Of a stretch of 64,000 nucleotides of DNA, positions 43,311 to 56,819 are shown piece by piece. Numbering within the stretch: the stretch's first letter is position 1; every line of letters begins with the position of its first letter. Made by a program: the position numbers and the translations under genes. Location: contig OW285192.1 in NCBI GenBank assembly GCA_935421135.1, forward strand, positions 19,073,001-19,137,000, given 5' to 3'. The notes under the pieces were generated by a model that was given only the letters and a program-made list of their open reading frames with translations, had not been told where the DNA came from and searched no databases. The DNA comes from Bugulina stolonifera (lineage: Eukaryota > Bryozoa > Gymnolaemata > Cheilostomatida > Bugulidae).

Positions 43311-43790
43311 TTGTACATGTATGCTCCCTATTAATAATGTATCAATAAAATAGAATTAATATTGTTGGTGTTTACTTGATCAGCATAAATCAATGACAAT
43401 TTTTGTATTTTCACATTAATCAAAATCTTGTAAAGAAGTGGCAATGCTCTCAAGATATAAGCATAACATCTCTTTTTTTAATTTACATTGTAAACAAATA
43501 ATAAGAATGTTAGGCCTACGGATACATATAGCTTCATCACTATGTAATTGTTTACCTGTTGTATTCACATACATGTACAGTAGATGCATTTTTATGCACT
43601 ATACTTGTCATTGCGCAATGTGTCCTGCTGTATCTTTGTACTGGCTGTTTGGCTACATAAGCATCGGCGTTGGCAATATTTGTGTATTGACTATTTTTGC
43701 AACCTACATTGTATATCTATATAATGCTCTCATTTACCACAATTAATAGCAATTACGCATGACAATATTATACGTATATGTACATGTACA

Positions 43791-44234
43791 ATTCGTTACA
43801 TTCGTACATTCGTACATTCGTACATTCGTACATTCGTACATTCGTACATTCGTACATTCGTACATTCGTACATTCGTACATTCGTACATTCGTACATTCG
43901 TACATTCGTACATTCGTACATTCGTACATTCGTACATTCGTACATTCGTACATTCGTACATTCGTACATTCGTACATTCGTACATTCGTACATTCGTACA
44001 TTCGTACATTCGTACATTCGTACATTCGTACATTCGTACATTCGTACATTCGTACATTCGTACATTCGTACATTCGTACATTCGTACATTCGTACATTTG
44101 TACATTCGTACATTCGTACATTCGTACATTCGTACATTCGTACATTCGTACATTCGTACATTCGTACATTCGTACATTCGTACATTCGTACATTCGTACA
44201 TTCGTACATTTGTACATTCGTACATTCGTTACAT
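43791..44234. repeat. 8-bp tandem repeat (CATTCGTA)n, about 54 copies
   Basis: Almost perfect; two units read CATTTGTA. Long open frames on both strands are a by-product of the 8-bp period. Confidence 0.98.
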
Positions 44235-44239
44235 ACTTA

Positions 44240-46425
44240 TTACAATTCGTTTACATTACATGTACATTATTTTATATGTTTGATTTGTGTCATGATAATG
44301 TTATTAAACTTTTACACTGCACTAATCCTATTACAATTAAATTCATGCTATTGTCATAGTCATGGACAGCGAAAATCTAATAAACTTGATAAATTTGTAC
44401 TATTGTTTTCTAGTTGGCAGTTTATCATGTTCTGCAGAATGTGAGATTGGCTAAAATGAAATCCGGAATAAAAGTGGCAGTCCATGTCTCATGTCAATAA
44501 AATAAATATATGGATGACACTTTAGTGCTTTAAGTTGGTTGAAGTTGGACTCTATAGAACAGAGTGATTGAACTTATAATACGTGTACAAAGATGGCTAT
44601 ACATGTACTTTAAGCCTCTTAGTTTGCATCAGCATTTTATCCACTTTATTACACACATAGAAGTAGTGGATGTGATACGTCACATAGATGTTGTTATGTG
44701 TATAATATACTCTAGTGTTTACACGTAAATAAGATGACGATAGTCGAGTCATCCAACACCTTGTTATCTTCAGTGTTTGTACTACTGCTGCTCCATTTTA
44801 TAGAGAGTAGGCATCCTTGCAGCTGATTGGTTAAGGAGACAAATATGAGATTCCAAATACAATAATGTACCATTTCATAGGAATTTTATAACACCGCTGG
44901 TTTCCTCATGTTTTCTCATGTTTTCTCATGTTTAACTTGATAAGATTGAGGCTTGTTTCATGATGGTGGCAAAATTTATGTTTGAGAAATTCACAGACAA
45001 TATTTTCCATGCAACCAGAAGCTGAAAAGGTTGAAATTTTGGGAGTTGGTAATTCTGCGTTCAGCCCGTAGGCAGAGGGAATTCTCAAATGTAGCTATAA
45101 GAGATAAATTTATATAAATTGTATTTACTTTCTTAGCAAAATCTAACTGAGTAATTCAGCATAAGAATGGATACATCATAGTGTGCTTATAGTTTTAAAT
45201 GTTTATAAAGAATACCTCACCAATCTCACGTATCAGAGTAAAATATAAATAAAGCAAAACATAACAGCTATAAGCCTACATGACCATTAATAATCCCTGG
45301 TCTATTATTCATGTGTTAATATGGTAGTTATAGTTGGTAAAAATAGGCTTATAAGCGATTTGGTGCTGTAAGAGCATTGCAATTTATTCTGTTCTAGAAC
45401 CTTAACAGGCTTATAATAGCTGTGTATATACCAGGAACGTGAGATGCCATTTACTCATCTGTGTACACATTTATTATATGAATTATATACATTGTATTAC
45501 AACATAATACATGTGTGTGTTTGTTGGTTAGCAAGTTACACTTGCTCAGTTTAAACTCCATACAATGTACATTACTATAATATCTGCAATTTTAGTTCAA
45601 TTACTTTCCGGCACTTATATGAGTTATACTACATATACATATACATGTATTTAAAATTTGGAGTTGCCCTATCAAATATATTTAACTAAATATATTATTT
45701 AACTTTATAATACAATATAAAACAATAAATAGATTAATATATTTACATGTAGATTAAAGTCATTATTTTGTACTAGCCACTGTCATGAAACGAAACATTC
45801 AGAAAGTTTGTTCTTACTGGAAGATGGCATATCACCATAAATATACATGTTAGTAGGCTATTGGCATTACATTATATAAATTCATCTCACCTCATAGGCT
45901 GATTTTACCTGGTAACAGTTTGAACATGATTGTGTTTATTATGGTAAAAGCTGTAGACAACAAAGTTACAGTAACAGTAGCAAGCTTAGCTATCATAATC
46001 CACTGTGTATATACAATAATGTGTATATTACATACTTAGTTTAAGCTGCAACACTAACTGTAAAGGAGTCCTAGTGAATTTACTAGACTGCTATAATTGT
46101 ACAAGCAAACTTTGTTGAACTTTATAACAATATATTATATTCTATATTATATATGCCACTAGGCTCATACCGGCAAGGGGTAATGCTAACAATTTTCTAA
46201 GTTTGTAGGCTGTTGACATGTTAAGAAATAATGCAAGTACATGTATATTGCACATAGAGACGGACAGTAATGACATCCATGAATGTGACAGTAGGGTATG
46301 TAGTATGCATACAGCTTTGCTATCTATTCGCTCTATTAGTATTAATAATAATATGTTTCACTTTATACTCAGCTGACTGCTGACTGTTAATAGAAACACT
46401 TCAAACAATTCAAACTGCAGTCCAG
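44240..46425. other. AT-rich stretch, no gene seen
   Basis: About 2.2 kb with scattered TACATGTA words and no frame or repeat worth calling. Confidence 0.5.
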
Positions 46426-46719
46426 GGATGTGTACATGTATTTCCATGGATGTGTACATGTATTTCCATGGATGTGTACATGTATTTCCATGGATGTGTA
46501 CATGTATTTCCATGGATGTGTACATGTATTTCCATGGATGTGTACATGTATTTCCATGGATGTGTACATGTATTTCCATGGATGTGTACATGTATTTCCA
46601 TGGATGTGTACATGTATTTCCATGGATGTGTACATGTATTTCCATGGATGTGTACATGTATTTCCATGGATGTATACATGTATTTCCATGGATGTGTACA
46701 TGTATTTCCATGGATGTGA
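46426..46719. repeat. 22-bp minisatellite, about 13 copies
   Basis: Unit TGTGTACATGTATTTCCATG plus GA, very homogeneous. Confidence 0.97.
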
Positions 46720-46917
46720 AATCGAGTCTCCGATTTGTCTATTAATAGACCAATTATAAAATATTTTTGCATAAACTAACATCACAGCAATTGGTCATTT
46801 CATTGGCTAAGGTTACATGTACATATACATGTACATTGTACATTGTAGGTACACAGTGAGGCTACCAGACAACCAGGCATGATATTATGGTAAACTATGC
46901 ATAAATTTGGTTCACCG

Positions 46918-49160
46918 ACAACTTGACCATTGCAAACCGGACCATGACAATCCTGACCACCGTAAACTTGACCATTACAATCCTGACCACCGTAAACTTG
47001 ACTGTAACAATCCTGACCACCGTGAACTTGACCGTTACAATCCTGACCACCGTAAACTTGACCGTTACCATCCTGACCACCGTGAACTTGACCGTTACAA
47101 TCCTGACCACCGTAAACTTGACCATGACAATAAACTTGACCACTTGCATAAATTTATACTCATTCAATTCGTATATAACCCGAAATTTTATTGTGAAATA
47201 TGATTAAATAAGAGCTTTTCCACAATATTACATTACAAATTCTACAACAATAATATTTAAGTAGATTTTAGAACACTTGAAAATATTCTGGTGCGACATA
47301 TTTTCTACAAACTTGACCACCTCTATACAAATCTATGTATCTTCACTTGATCAAGATATTTATTGCTACATTTGCTCAACAGTCATCAATCTTCATTTTC
47401 AAAGTAGAAATAACTTTTTAATTTCTCAATTTTGGGATTTATGATCAATTTTCTATTTTCAGCCATTGACAGTTTGCCACAGAACTGGACTGGAACTGGA
47501 TCACTGGCGATAAAGTGCAACATGTCTTATCAAAACTTGACCACTCTCTCAAACATCCTATTTTTTGAATAGATGTCCATTGTTTTGTTCGGAATTGTGT
47601 AGAAAGTATTTTCTCACAGTTATTCAACAAATAATTTTCCAAAAAAAGTTCGAGCTATAATTAAATTTTTGTTATAATCTATTTTTAGTCATTGTCAACT
47701 TGCCCACACATTTCAAGCTCTTTTAAAGTAATGGTACGAGTTGTCTTTATAAAATTTGACCACTTGATATAACCCCTTAGTAAACAAGTAAATTTTTAAA
47801 TTTATTGTTAAAATACTTGGGATATTTAGTTTTCTAGGTTCCTATAGCAAAAGTTTTATTGTAACATCCATCTTCGAATTTATAAGAGCATTTTACTAGT
47901 TTCTGGCAATGTCATCTTGTCCAAGACACTGGACCCCCTTGAATAACTTCAGCTGACATGTTAGATACATCAGAGTTATCCTCTCTTAATACAATTAGAG
48001 CAGACAACTTCAAAATACTATGTATTATTATTCAGTCAATGTTACTTGTATTGAACAACATTGCAAAAATGTTATTTATTGTGGATACAATAGACTTCAA
48101 CATCCAAGATTCATTCACTTTTCTAACCTCATATTCCCTCTCCTGTGTATCTTTTATAGTGAAATTATAACTTAGTTTACCATCTTTCCTTAATTATTAC
48201 TCCCGTACTGATACCTAATGCATTTTTACTCTGTTATAATATTTTAGCCCACAGAATTATTTCATAACATCTGTTGGGCTTATTACCAAATAAGTAATAT
48301 CAATTTTTATAGTACCATGTCGGTGTTATTGAACAATAATATGGATATAAAATTTCCAAAGTTGTCCTTAGATGAACGCATTTATTTACCACTATCTGTA
48401 CTAAATACAACATTTGGTTTGTTCCATATAATTTTGTAGTGTTTGTGCGTGCGTGTACGAGGTACGAGCATGGGAGAGAATTAACAGTGGACTACAATAT
48501 TGATCTCTCCTTTATTACGTCATGCACTGAGTGTGAGATAACCTAATGTGCTGATTAGAATGCTGTACATAAGTGCTGACCCATAGGTCCGAGTTAACCT
48601 AGCATGTACATCATGCATTGTATTCAACATGTATGTACCTAGCTTATCCTTACACCCTGGCTCTTAGTCTCGATGGACCTTGGTTAGGAGGCTACTAGTT
48701 TAGAAGAGATCACTCCAGTGTCTTTATTATAGAATATAGATGAGACTTTATTGAGCTCCAGCAGACAACTGATCTGCATACAAAAATATCGCTTCTTATA
48801 TACAAAAGCAACTTCCGGTGACTTAATTCCGGCAAAGGATGACCAGCAGTAGTTCTCACAAATAATAGAACAATTGCATTAAGCAGGTATAATATCAAAT
48901 GTCCAAGGACCAACCTATCCATGCAACGAGATACAATTTACACAAATATCAGCAATGTTACTGTAGTAATGAAATATCCAGCTTCACAATATTTAGCATT
49001 GTTTTAGTAAGTAACATCATTGCTTAAAATTTAAGCTATGAAGTTATTACCTCATAAATAATTTATTAATTTCACTTACAAATATAGTGTAGTTCGTACA
49101 CGTACTGTATCCATGTAGTCACACATTCAGAAGTTATCCTCTCTTTTCAAATTATAGTGA
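46918..49160. repeat. Left arm of a large inverted repeat
   Basis: It pairs in inverse orientation with 52215-56408. The outer end is a 30-bp tandem repeat (46918-47146; TCCTGACCACCGTAAACTTG core). The middle (47210-48430) is unique-type sequence, and the inner part (from 48435) starts TGTAGTGTTTGTG and carries, on the - strand, CCGGAAGT, TATATAAG and AATAAAG like the LTRs elsewhere in the window. Confidence 0.8.
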
Positions 49161-51681
49161 TATGATACATCCTCAGCCTATACTATCACAAAACTATTTC
49201 AGCAGCAATGACTTGATCATTATCAGCACAGCAATAATAGCCTAGAATATCGATCACATACATGTACATGCTGCTTGCTGCCCAGTGTGCTACATGAATA
49301 TTAAATATACATAGACACATAGGCAAGTTGCATAATATACAGGTGCACTATATTATAGGATATCGTTACTGTAACTGCAAAAGATATGCGCACTGCAGAC
49401 TTTTTTATTTTGTCTCATTTGGCCAACGCTGTCATCTGGCACTGCAAGCTGCAAGAGGCTGATCACTCCTAGGAGTATAAGCCAGTGAGTTTATTTGAGC
49501 TAGCTAAAATATACAATGTACATGTACATGTACGAGTAAATACTGGAATATATTCCTGCTGGATGGCAATTAAAATATTAGTCAGTGAACTGACTCTATG
49601 TCATAGATATAATATAAATGTAACTGTGCTCTACATGTATGTCATGTGCATGTAAATGTAAAGTAAGCACTTATTTATTGTATGAAAGCTACTTGTTTCT
49701 TGTATGTGTTGCAAATTAGCCAATGTAGCATGCCTGATTTCATAATCAATAAAAAATCTCGTTCCCTCTCAGCAGAGAGAAAACAGCTTCTTATTATCTT
49801 TCTTATTACCTTCAATAGGTTGTGGATGCCCATGAGCTTGAGAATAAAAATTTGAATCTTCCATAACTTACAAGCATGACTTTGGATCTGAGAACGTAAA
49901 TAGTATAAAATATTCTCTCTCTCCCAATACACCATAACCGAATGCATATATGAGTATGTTGCTGCTACTGAAATATATGGCTATTTCTAATGCATTGCAG
50001 GAATAATTGTAGTGATCATTACATCACCCATACGATGCAATACTACAAATGCAATCACAATAGTATTATAATCATCTTACCAATTGAGTACCAACACCTA
50101 CCTTGAACTGCAAATATCTATCTATAATTATTTTTGTAGTATGTAGTGACCCAACTTACATGTATCTCGTAAACACTTGTAACGATGCATATTGTATTGT
50201 CATAATAACTGCATTATATACGATAGTTCATATTTATATAGACACCAATTTAGAAATTTTACCTCCCACCTAACTTTTATCTAGTAAATTAGCTACAGTA
50301 CTCAGCTTGGCTTAGCACATTCATTTTTACAATATTTTCAGTTGTAATTTACTATAACCGTACTTGTACTCTTACAAGTACTTGTACCTAATGATTGTAC
50401 TTTCTTTTACTCTACTTTTACTTGATCTCAAAGTGAAAAATAACTTTTACTTGTACACCTCTCAGCGCAGAACATCTTGGTACTTTACTTGTACTTAGCA
50501 AAAACTCTGGTATTAGAATGATTTTGTATTATGGAATCACTAACTTGCATTGGGAAAGAGAGGATAACTTTAGAATGTGTGACTTCATCAATACAGTGTG
50601 CCTATATACCGTAACTTTTGGCCCTCCTATTACGTACAGTGAGTGAATGTAAGTACCGACTTTCTTTTGTAACTTGCTGCTTATATTTGTATGATCCCAA
50701 GGTCCCAGTGTCCCTGCTTGTATTATTATAATCTCATGGGTACTACCTTAGTCTAGACTCTAGATGCTCTGGCTGTCAGGGACCGAGAGGTGATCGTCCT
50801 GCAATACCCCCCAACAGAACTATAATACAAAGGTACAAACGTGTATGTTGTACTGTTGTTTCTGTTCTTGCACAAAAACAACAAATAGAACTAACTGGGT
50901 GCAATCATGTATAACGTGAGAACCTTAATTACTTGCACCTTGTATATTATGACAGATACATGTTTTTACTAATTATGTAAATGATATTTGGAGTAATGCC
51001 TACTTTACTACATGTAAGTATTGTTCCTACACATTCCTCGATTATTATACCACGTTGTATACTCATTCGTTGTTTCATATAGCATTTTTATGCGTGTCTC
51101 TATTAATAACAGGCAGCTACGTGTATGTATATCCAAAGACCGAATCTACCTGGACACAACCTCGGTACTGGGGTAGAATCAAATTAGTATGAAAGAACTC
51201 CAATTTTCTGTGCTTCTCATTTGTTTTGGATCCTAATAAAGTAACATTTTTCCTTATATGCAGATTCTTATATTGTTTACTCAAATACATAGCATGTAGT
51301 GCGGGCCGATCTAACTTATCTTGGACACCTGTTATATTGCATAACCATGTATATCACAACAACATACATTGCATATTATGTCAACATCATTCTGCTATCA
51401 TTACGATACATTCCAAGCTGAATGATTTTTTATTTACTGATTTAATTCTATGTGAGACAAAACTCCATATTTCAGGTACTTTAACAGGTACAATGATTAT
51501 TGTCTTGTCTCCAGATGGAAAGAAATGTCTAATTAAGTGTACACATGTACATTTTGCATGTGATATACATGCCTATACATCTACACGATGTTCTAGAAGC
51601 AACAGTCACTGAAAAAGTTGCATAAAGTCAATACTTTGTGTTTCCTGGTAGGATATGCTGCTGATCTATCATCTTATGCTA
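49161..51681. other. Spacer of the inverted repeat, no gene seen
   Basis: No convincing frame. A short diverged copy of the arm word GAAAGAGAGGATAACTT is near 50548. Confidence 0.5.
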
Positions 51682-52209
51682 GGGCCACACTGACGCGATT
51701 TTTTGTGCGAATAGCGAATTTTGGCCAAAGGCGAATTCGCAAATCGCAAATTTTGTGCGAAATCGCGATAAATTAGCGATTTCGCACTCGCTGATATCAA
51801 TCAGCTAATTCGCAACTCGCTAATTTGTGATTGGCCAATTTTTACTTGTCACGTTACTGTCACGTGTTCAGAGCCACGGATTTTCAATCAATCATGAGTT
51901 TAAATTATTATATTAAAATATTTATTTTAACTGATGAATAAAATGACTACTTCCGTTTGCAAGAATTGTGTAAAACGAATGAAAGTAAGAATAAAATAAT
52001 TATTATATTTTTATTTTACATTTTTCGGAGTTCTAGTTCTGCAGTGAATGAGAAACGTGACCGGGGATAATAATTTTTGATCCCTCATTGGGTGAAATCA
52101 ATGCGAATTCGCTTATAGCTTTTGCAGTGTGGCACGCTCGATTATAATTTGCGAATTCGCCTTTGGCCAAAATTCGCTATTCGCAAGAAAATTCGCGTCA
52201 GTGTGGCCC
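51682..52209. mobile_element. MITE, 528 bp, GGGCCACACTGACGCGA ends
   Basis: Terminal inverted repeats of roughly 60-70 bp (GGGCCACACTGACGCGA, then words such as GCGAATTTTGGCCAAAGGCG) with TA on both sides (51680-51681 and 52210-52211). Further GCGATTT / AAATCGC inverted words fill the interior. No transposase. The TA target points to Tc1/mariner-like or similar mobilisation. Confidence 0.8.
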
Positions 52210-54074
52210 TAGCAATACTATTATTTGAAAAGAGAGCATAACTTCTGAATGTGTGACTACAGTAACATGTGTACACAGACTACATTGTATATCTGCTGGT
52301 GTAATTAATAATGGCTTCACAAAACTAAAATTTTGGGCAATGATATTATATTACTAGGACAATGCTAAATATTGTGGTGAAGTGGACATTTCATCACTGA
52401 CATTGCTTATATTTGTGTAAAATGTATCTCATTTTATGGATGTAACAGGCCAAGTGCCTTCTTCATTGTACATGTAAACATTTCTGTATTATGTGAATTG
52501 CAAATCTTCTATAATGTTTCCTACTGTACCCGACCTAGGAGGCCAACCTGATACCTATTAAATGCAATGTTTTATTATTTACAAGACCGACTGCTGGCCG
52601 TCCTTTTGCTGGACTTAAGTTACCGGAAGTAGTTTTCTGTACATAATTAGTGGTATTTTTGCAGTATGCAGATCAGTTGTTTGCTCGAGCTCAATGAAGT
52701 CTCATCTATATTCTGTCATAAAGACACTGGAGTGATCTCTTCTAAACTAGTAGCCTCCTAACCAATGTCCATCGAGACTAAGAGCCAGGGTGTAAGGATA
52801 AGCTAGGTACATACATGTTGACTACAATACATGATGTACATGCTAGGTTAACTCGGGTCTATGGGTCAGCACTTATGTACAGCATTCTAATCAGCACATT
52901 AGGTTATCTCACACTCAGTGCATGACGTAATAAAGGAGAGATCAATATTGTAGTCCACTGTTAATTCTCTCCCATGCTCGTACCTCGTACACGCACGCAC
53001 AAACACTACAAAATTATATGGAACAAACCAAATGTTGTATTTAGTACAGATAGTGGTAAATAAATGCGTTCATCTAAGGACAAGTTTGGAAATTTTATAT
53101 CCATATTATTGTTCAATGACACAGACATGATACTATAAAATTGATATTACTTATTTGGTAATAAGCCTAACAGCTGTTATGAAATAATGCTGTGGGCTGA
53201 AACATTATTATAGACATTAGGAAACAGTACAGGAGTGATAATTATAAGAAAAGATGGTAAACAAAGTTATAATTTCACTATAAAAAGATACACAGGAGAG
53301 GGAAGATGGGCTTAGAAAAGTGTTTCTTATGAATGAATCTTGGATGCTGAAACATATTGTATCCACAATAAATAATATTTTTGTAATATTGTTCAATACA
53401 AGTAACACTGACTGAACAATAATACATAGTATTTAGAAGTTGTCTGCTCTAATTGTAATAAAAGAGGATAACTCTAATAAATCTAACATGTCTGTTGAAG
53501 TTATTCAATGGGGTCAAGGGGGTATTATGCGAGTCGGCACTCCTCTACAATGTTTCCGTTTGCACCCGACCTTGGGTTTGGGGTTTGGTGTTTGTTTGGT
53601 CCTTGAACATTCAATATTATACCTACTTAATGCAATTGTTTTATTATTATTGTAAAAACTACTGCTGGTCGTTCTTTAGCGGAATCAAGTTACCGGAAGC
53701 CCATGTAGTTGTTGCATATACATTGTAAGTAGCGATATTTTTGTATGCAGATCAGTTGTTTGCTGGAGCTCAATAAAATCCCATCTATATTCTATAATGA
53801 AGACACTTGAGTGATCTCTTCTAAACTAGTAGCCTCCTAACCAAGGTCCATCGAGACTAACAGCTAGGGTGTTAGGATAAGCTAAGTATATACATGTTGA
53901 CTACAACACATAGGTCAGCACTTATGTACAGCATTCCAGTCAGCACATTAGGTTATCTTACACGTTCAGTAAATGTAATAAAGGGGAGATCAATTATAGA
54001 CCACATGCTCGTACCTCGTACACGCACGCACAAACATCACAAAATTATATGGAACAAACCAAATGCCGCATTTA

Positions 54075-54248
54075 TATAACAAAAGAGGAAACGGTCTACG
54101 GCTTACAGTCTGTGGTCTGCCGTCCTCCAATCAGATTTGGGGTCAAAAACCGAGACGACTTATATACGTTGCAATACTGCCAGTCAGGATCTCGGCTCCG
54201 GGTGGTGCAGTGAGGCTTGCGTCGCAGACCAAGCACGAAGTGCTTGTT
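54075..54248 (+). mobile_element. Helitron-like element, short internally deleted copy
   Basis: Starts TATAACAAAAGAGGAAACGG and ends with a 7-bp stem hairpin CAAGCAC-GAA-GTGCTTG. The other arm copies give the empty site (TTTAGTACA), showing insertion with at most a 2-bp duplication. Confidence 0.6.
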
Positions 54249-54375
54249 AGTACAAATAGTGGTAAGGATATACCATCAAATAAATACGACTATCGAAGGA
54301 CAATTTCGGAAATTTTATATTCATATGAGTGTTCAATAGCACCGACACGGTACTATAAAAATTGATATTACTTAT

Positions 54376-55047
54376 CATATAACAAAAGACGAAACGGTCT
54401 GCGGTCTATGGTTAACGGACTACAGCTAACGGTCTACGGTTTACGGTCTACCATCTTCCAATCAGATTTGGGGTCAAAAATTGGGACGATTGATATACGA
54501 TGCAATGCTGCCGGTCAGGATCTCGGCTCCGAGTGGTGCTGGGACCTTAGGACCGGGTCTCCTGGTATTGCTGCCGGGGTGGGTTTCTAGCCTTAGGCCC
54601 TTGAACCCGACCCAGGATGGGGAAGGTACTCAACCCACCCCTCCTGCCGGATAGGTGTTGGAGCTCGGGCTATGCCGGCAGCAATTATTCTCCTGAACCT
54701 GTCATTCATATATGTTGCAACGCTTTCGGTGAGGATCTCGGCTCTGGGTGGTACTAGGACCTTGCCGGGGCGGGTCCTTAGCCTTAGGCCCTCAATCACG
54801 ACCCAGGGCGGGTCGGTACCTGACCCACTCCAGCTACTATATTTGTGTTAGAACTCGGGCTATGTACTTGGAGATGTCTTTCCAATGCAAGGGAGCACAA
54901 CTGTTCATGAGGTCACGTTGACATGCCTGCACCAACAGAGGTCATGCACAATGCATGACCACAGTACATAAGCCATCATTGCAAGCGAGCGTAGCAAACA
55001 AATTTTGCAGTAAGACTTGCGTCGCAGACCAAACACGAAGTGCTTGT
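54376..55047 (+). mobile_element. Helitron-like element, longer copy
   Basis: Same left end (CATATAACAAAAGACGAAAC) and the same right-end hairpin region (AACACGAAGTGCTTGTTTGG). The left arm shows the uninterrupted site ACTTATTTGGTAA, so no target duplication was made. No Rep-helicase frame. Canonical TC and CTRR ends are not evident, so the assignment is tentative. Confidence 0.6.
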
Positions 55048-56819
55048 TTGGTAAAAAGTCTAACAGATGTTATGAATTAATGCTGTGAGCTGAAATATTA
55101 TTGCAGAGTAAAAATACATGAGGTAATAGTACAGGAGTAATGGATGGTAAACTAAGTTATATTTTCACTATAAAAGATACACAGGAAGGTAATATGAGCG
55201 CGGAAAAGTGTTTCCTATGAACGAATCTTGGATGTTGAAGTTCATTGTATCCACAATAAATAACATATTTGCAATATTGTTCAATACAAGTAACATTGAC
55301 TGAATAATAATACATAGTAATTAGAAGTTGTCTGCTCTAATTGTATTAAGAGAGGATAACTCTAACGAATCTAACATGTCGACTGAAGTTATTCAATGGG
55401 GTCCAGTGTCCTGGGCAAGATGACATTGCCAGAAACAAATAAAATGCTCTTATAAATTCGAATACAGATGTTACAATAAAACTTTTGCTATAGGAACCTA
55501 GAAAATTAAATATCCCAAGTATTTCAACAAAGAATTTAAAAATTTACTTGTTTACTAAGGGGTTATATCAAGTGGTCAAATTTTATAAAGACAACTCGTA
55601 CCATTACTTTGAAAGAGCTTGAAATGTGTGGGCAAGTTGACAATGACTAAAAATAGATTATAACAAAAATTTAATTACAGCTTGAACGTTTTTTGGAAAA
55701 TTATTTGTTGAATAACTGTGAGAAAATATTTTCTAGACAATTCCGAACAAAACAATGAACATCTATTCAAAAAATAGGATGTTTGAGAGAGTGGTCAAGT
55801 TTTGATAAGACATGTTGCACTTTATCGCCAGTGATCCAGTTCCGGTCCAGTTCTGTGGCAAATTGTCAATGGCTGAAAATAGAAAATTGATCATAAATCC
55901 CAAAATTGAGAAATTTAAAAGTTATTTCTACTTTGAAAATGAAGATTGATGACTGTTGAGCAAATGTAGCAATAAATATCTTGATCAAGTGAAGATACAT
56001 AGATTTGTATAGAGGTGGTCAAGTTTGTAGAAAATATGTCGCACCAGAATATTTTCAAGTGTTCTAAAATCTACTTAAATATTATTGTTGTAGAATTTGT
56101 AATGTAATATTGTGGAATAGCTCTTATTTAATCATATTTCACAATAAAATTTTGGGTTATATACGAATTGAATGAGTATATGCAAGTGGTCAAGTTTATT
56201 GCCATGGTCAAGTTTACGGTGGTCAGGATTGTAACGGTCAAGTTCACGGTGGTCAGGATGGTAACGGTCAAGTTTACGGTGGTCAGGATTGTAACGGTCA
56301 AGTTCACGGTGGTCAGGATTGCAACGGTCAAGTTCACGGTGGTCAGGATTGTTACGGTCAAATTTACGGTGGTCAGGATTGTCATGGTCAAGTTTGCGGT
56401 GGTCAAGATGTCCCCCTCCCATAAATTATGGCAGCCTATTTAGCCATGTTGTTCCCATCAAAACTGGTTGAGAAAGTTAGGGTGGTAATGCAATACCTCC
56501 CTCATTTACACTATGGAATTATAGCATTGACCTATGAGCAATGACCAATGACAATACTAATACATCAGATAGTGGTCGCTTGGTTGGTTGAATTTCACTT
56601 TAGTTAGTGTGAATGCAATCTATTCAAATTATATAGAATTTGAATCTTGTTAGCATAAAATGAGGAGGGGGTAATACCAACCATTCCGTACCATGCTATT
56701 CCTGGTAGGAACTAAGCCTTAGTAATACACCAGTGAGATTTATTTGTAGTGTTATTCTATGTGATAGATTAGTATATATAATATGCTGAATGAGTGATAG
56801 CTCAGTCTAGCTTACACAA

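Larger units (their letters stand above)
52215..56408. repeat. Right arm of the large inverted repeat, with internal duplication
   Basis: Counterpart of the left arm, in order: LTR-like part 52215-53011, unique-type part 53012-about 53510, a second LTR-like copy about 53560-54040, a second unique-type part 54041-55395 broken by two Helitron-like insertions, then the outer part with the 30-bp array (56168-56408). So the inner block is present twice in this arm and once in the left arm. Confidence 0.8.

Noticed and set aside
43743..44283. Long overlapping open frames on both strands
   Set aside because: They arise from the (CATTCGTA)n repeat; the predicted proteins are pure 8-residue repeats with no start context or splice sites. 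The same applies to frames in the arrays at 1724-1930, 15716-16335, 46426-46719 and 58564-58928.
51226..51612. 128-codon frame on +
   Set aside because: Composition is like translated AT-rich intergenic DNA, with no motif and no splice context.
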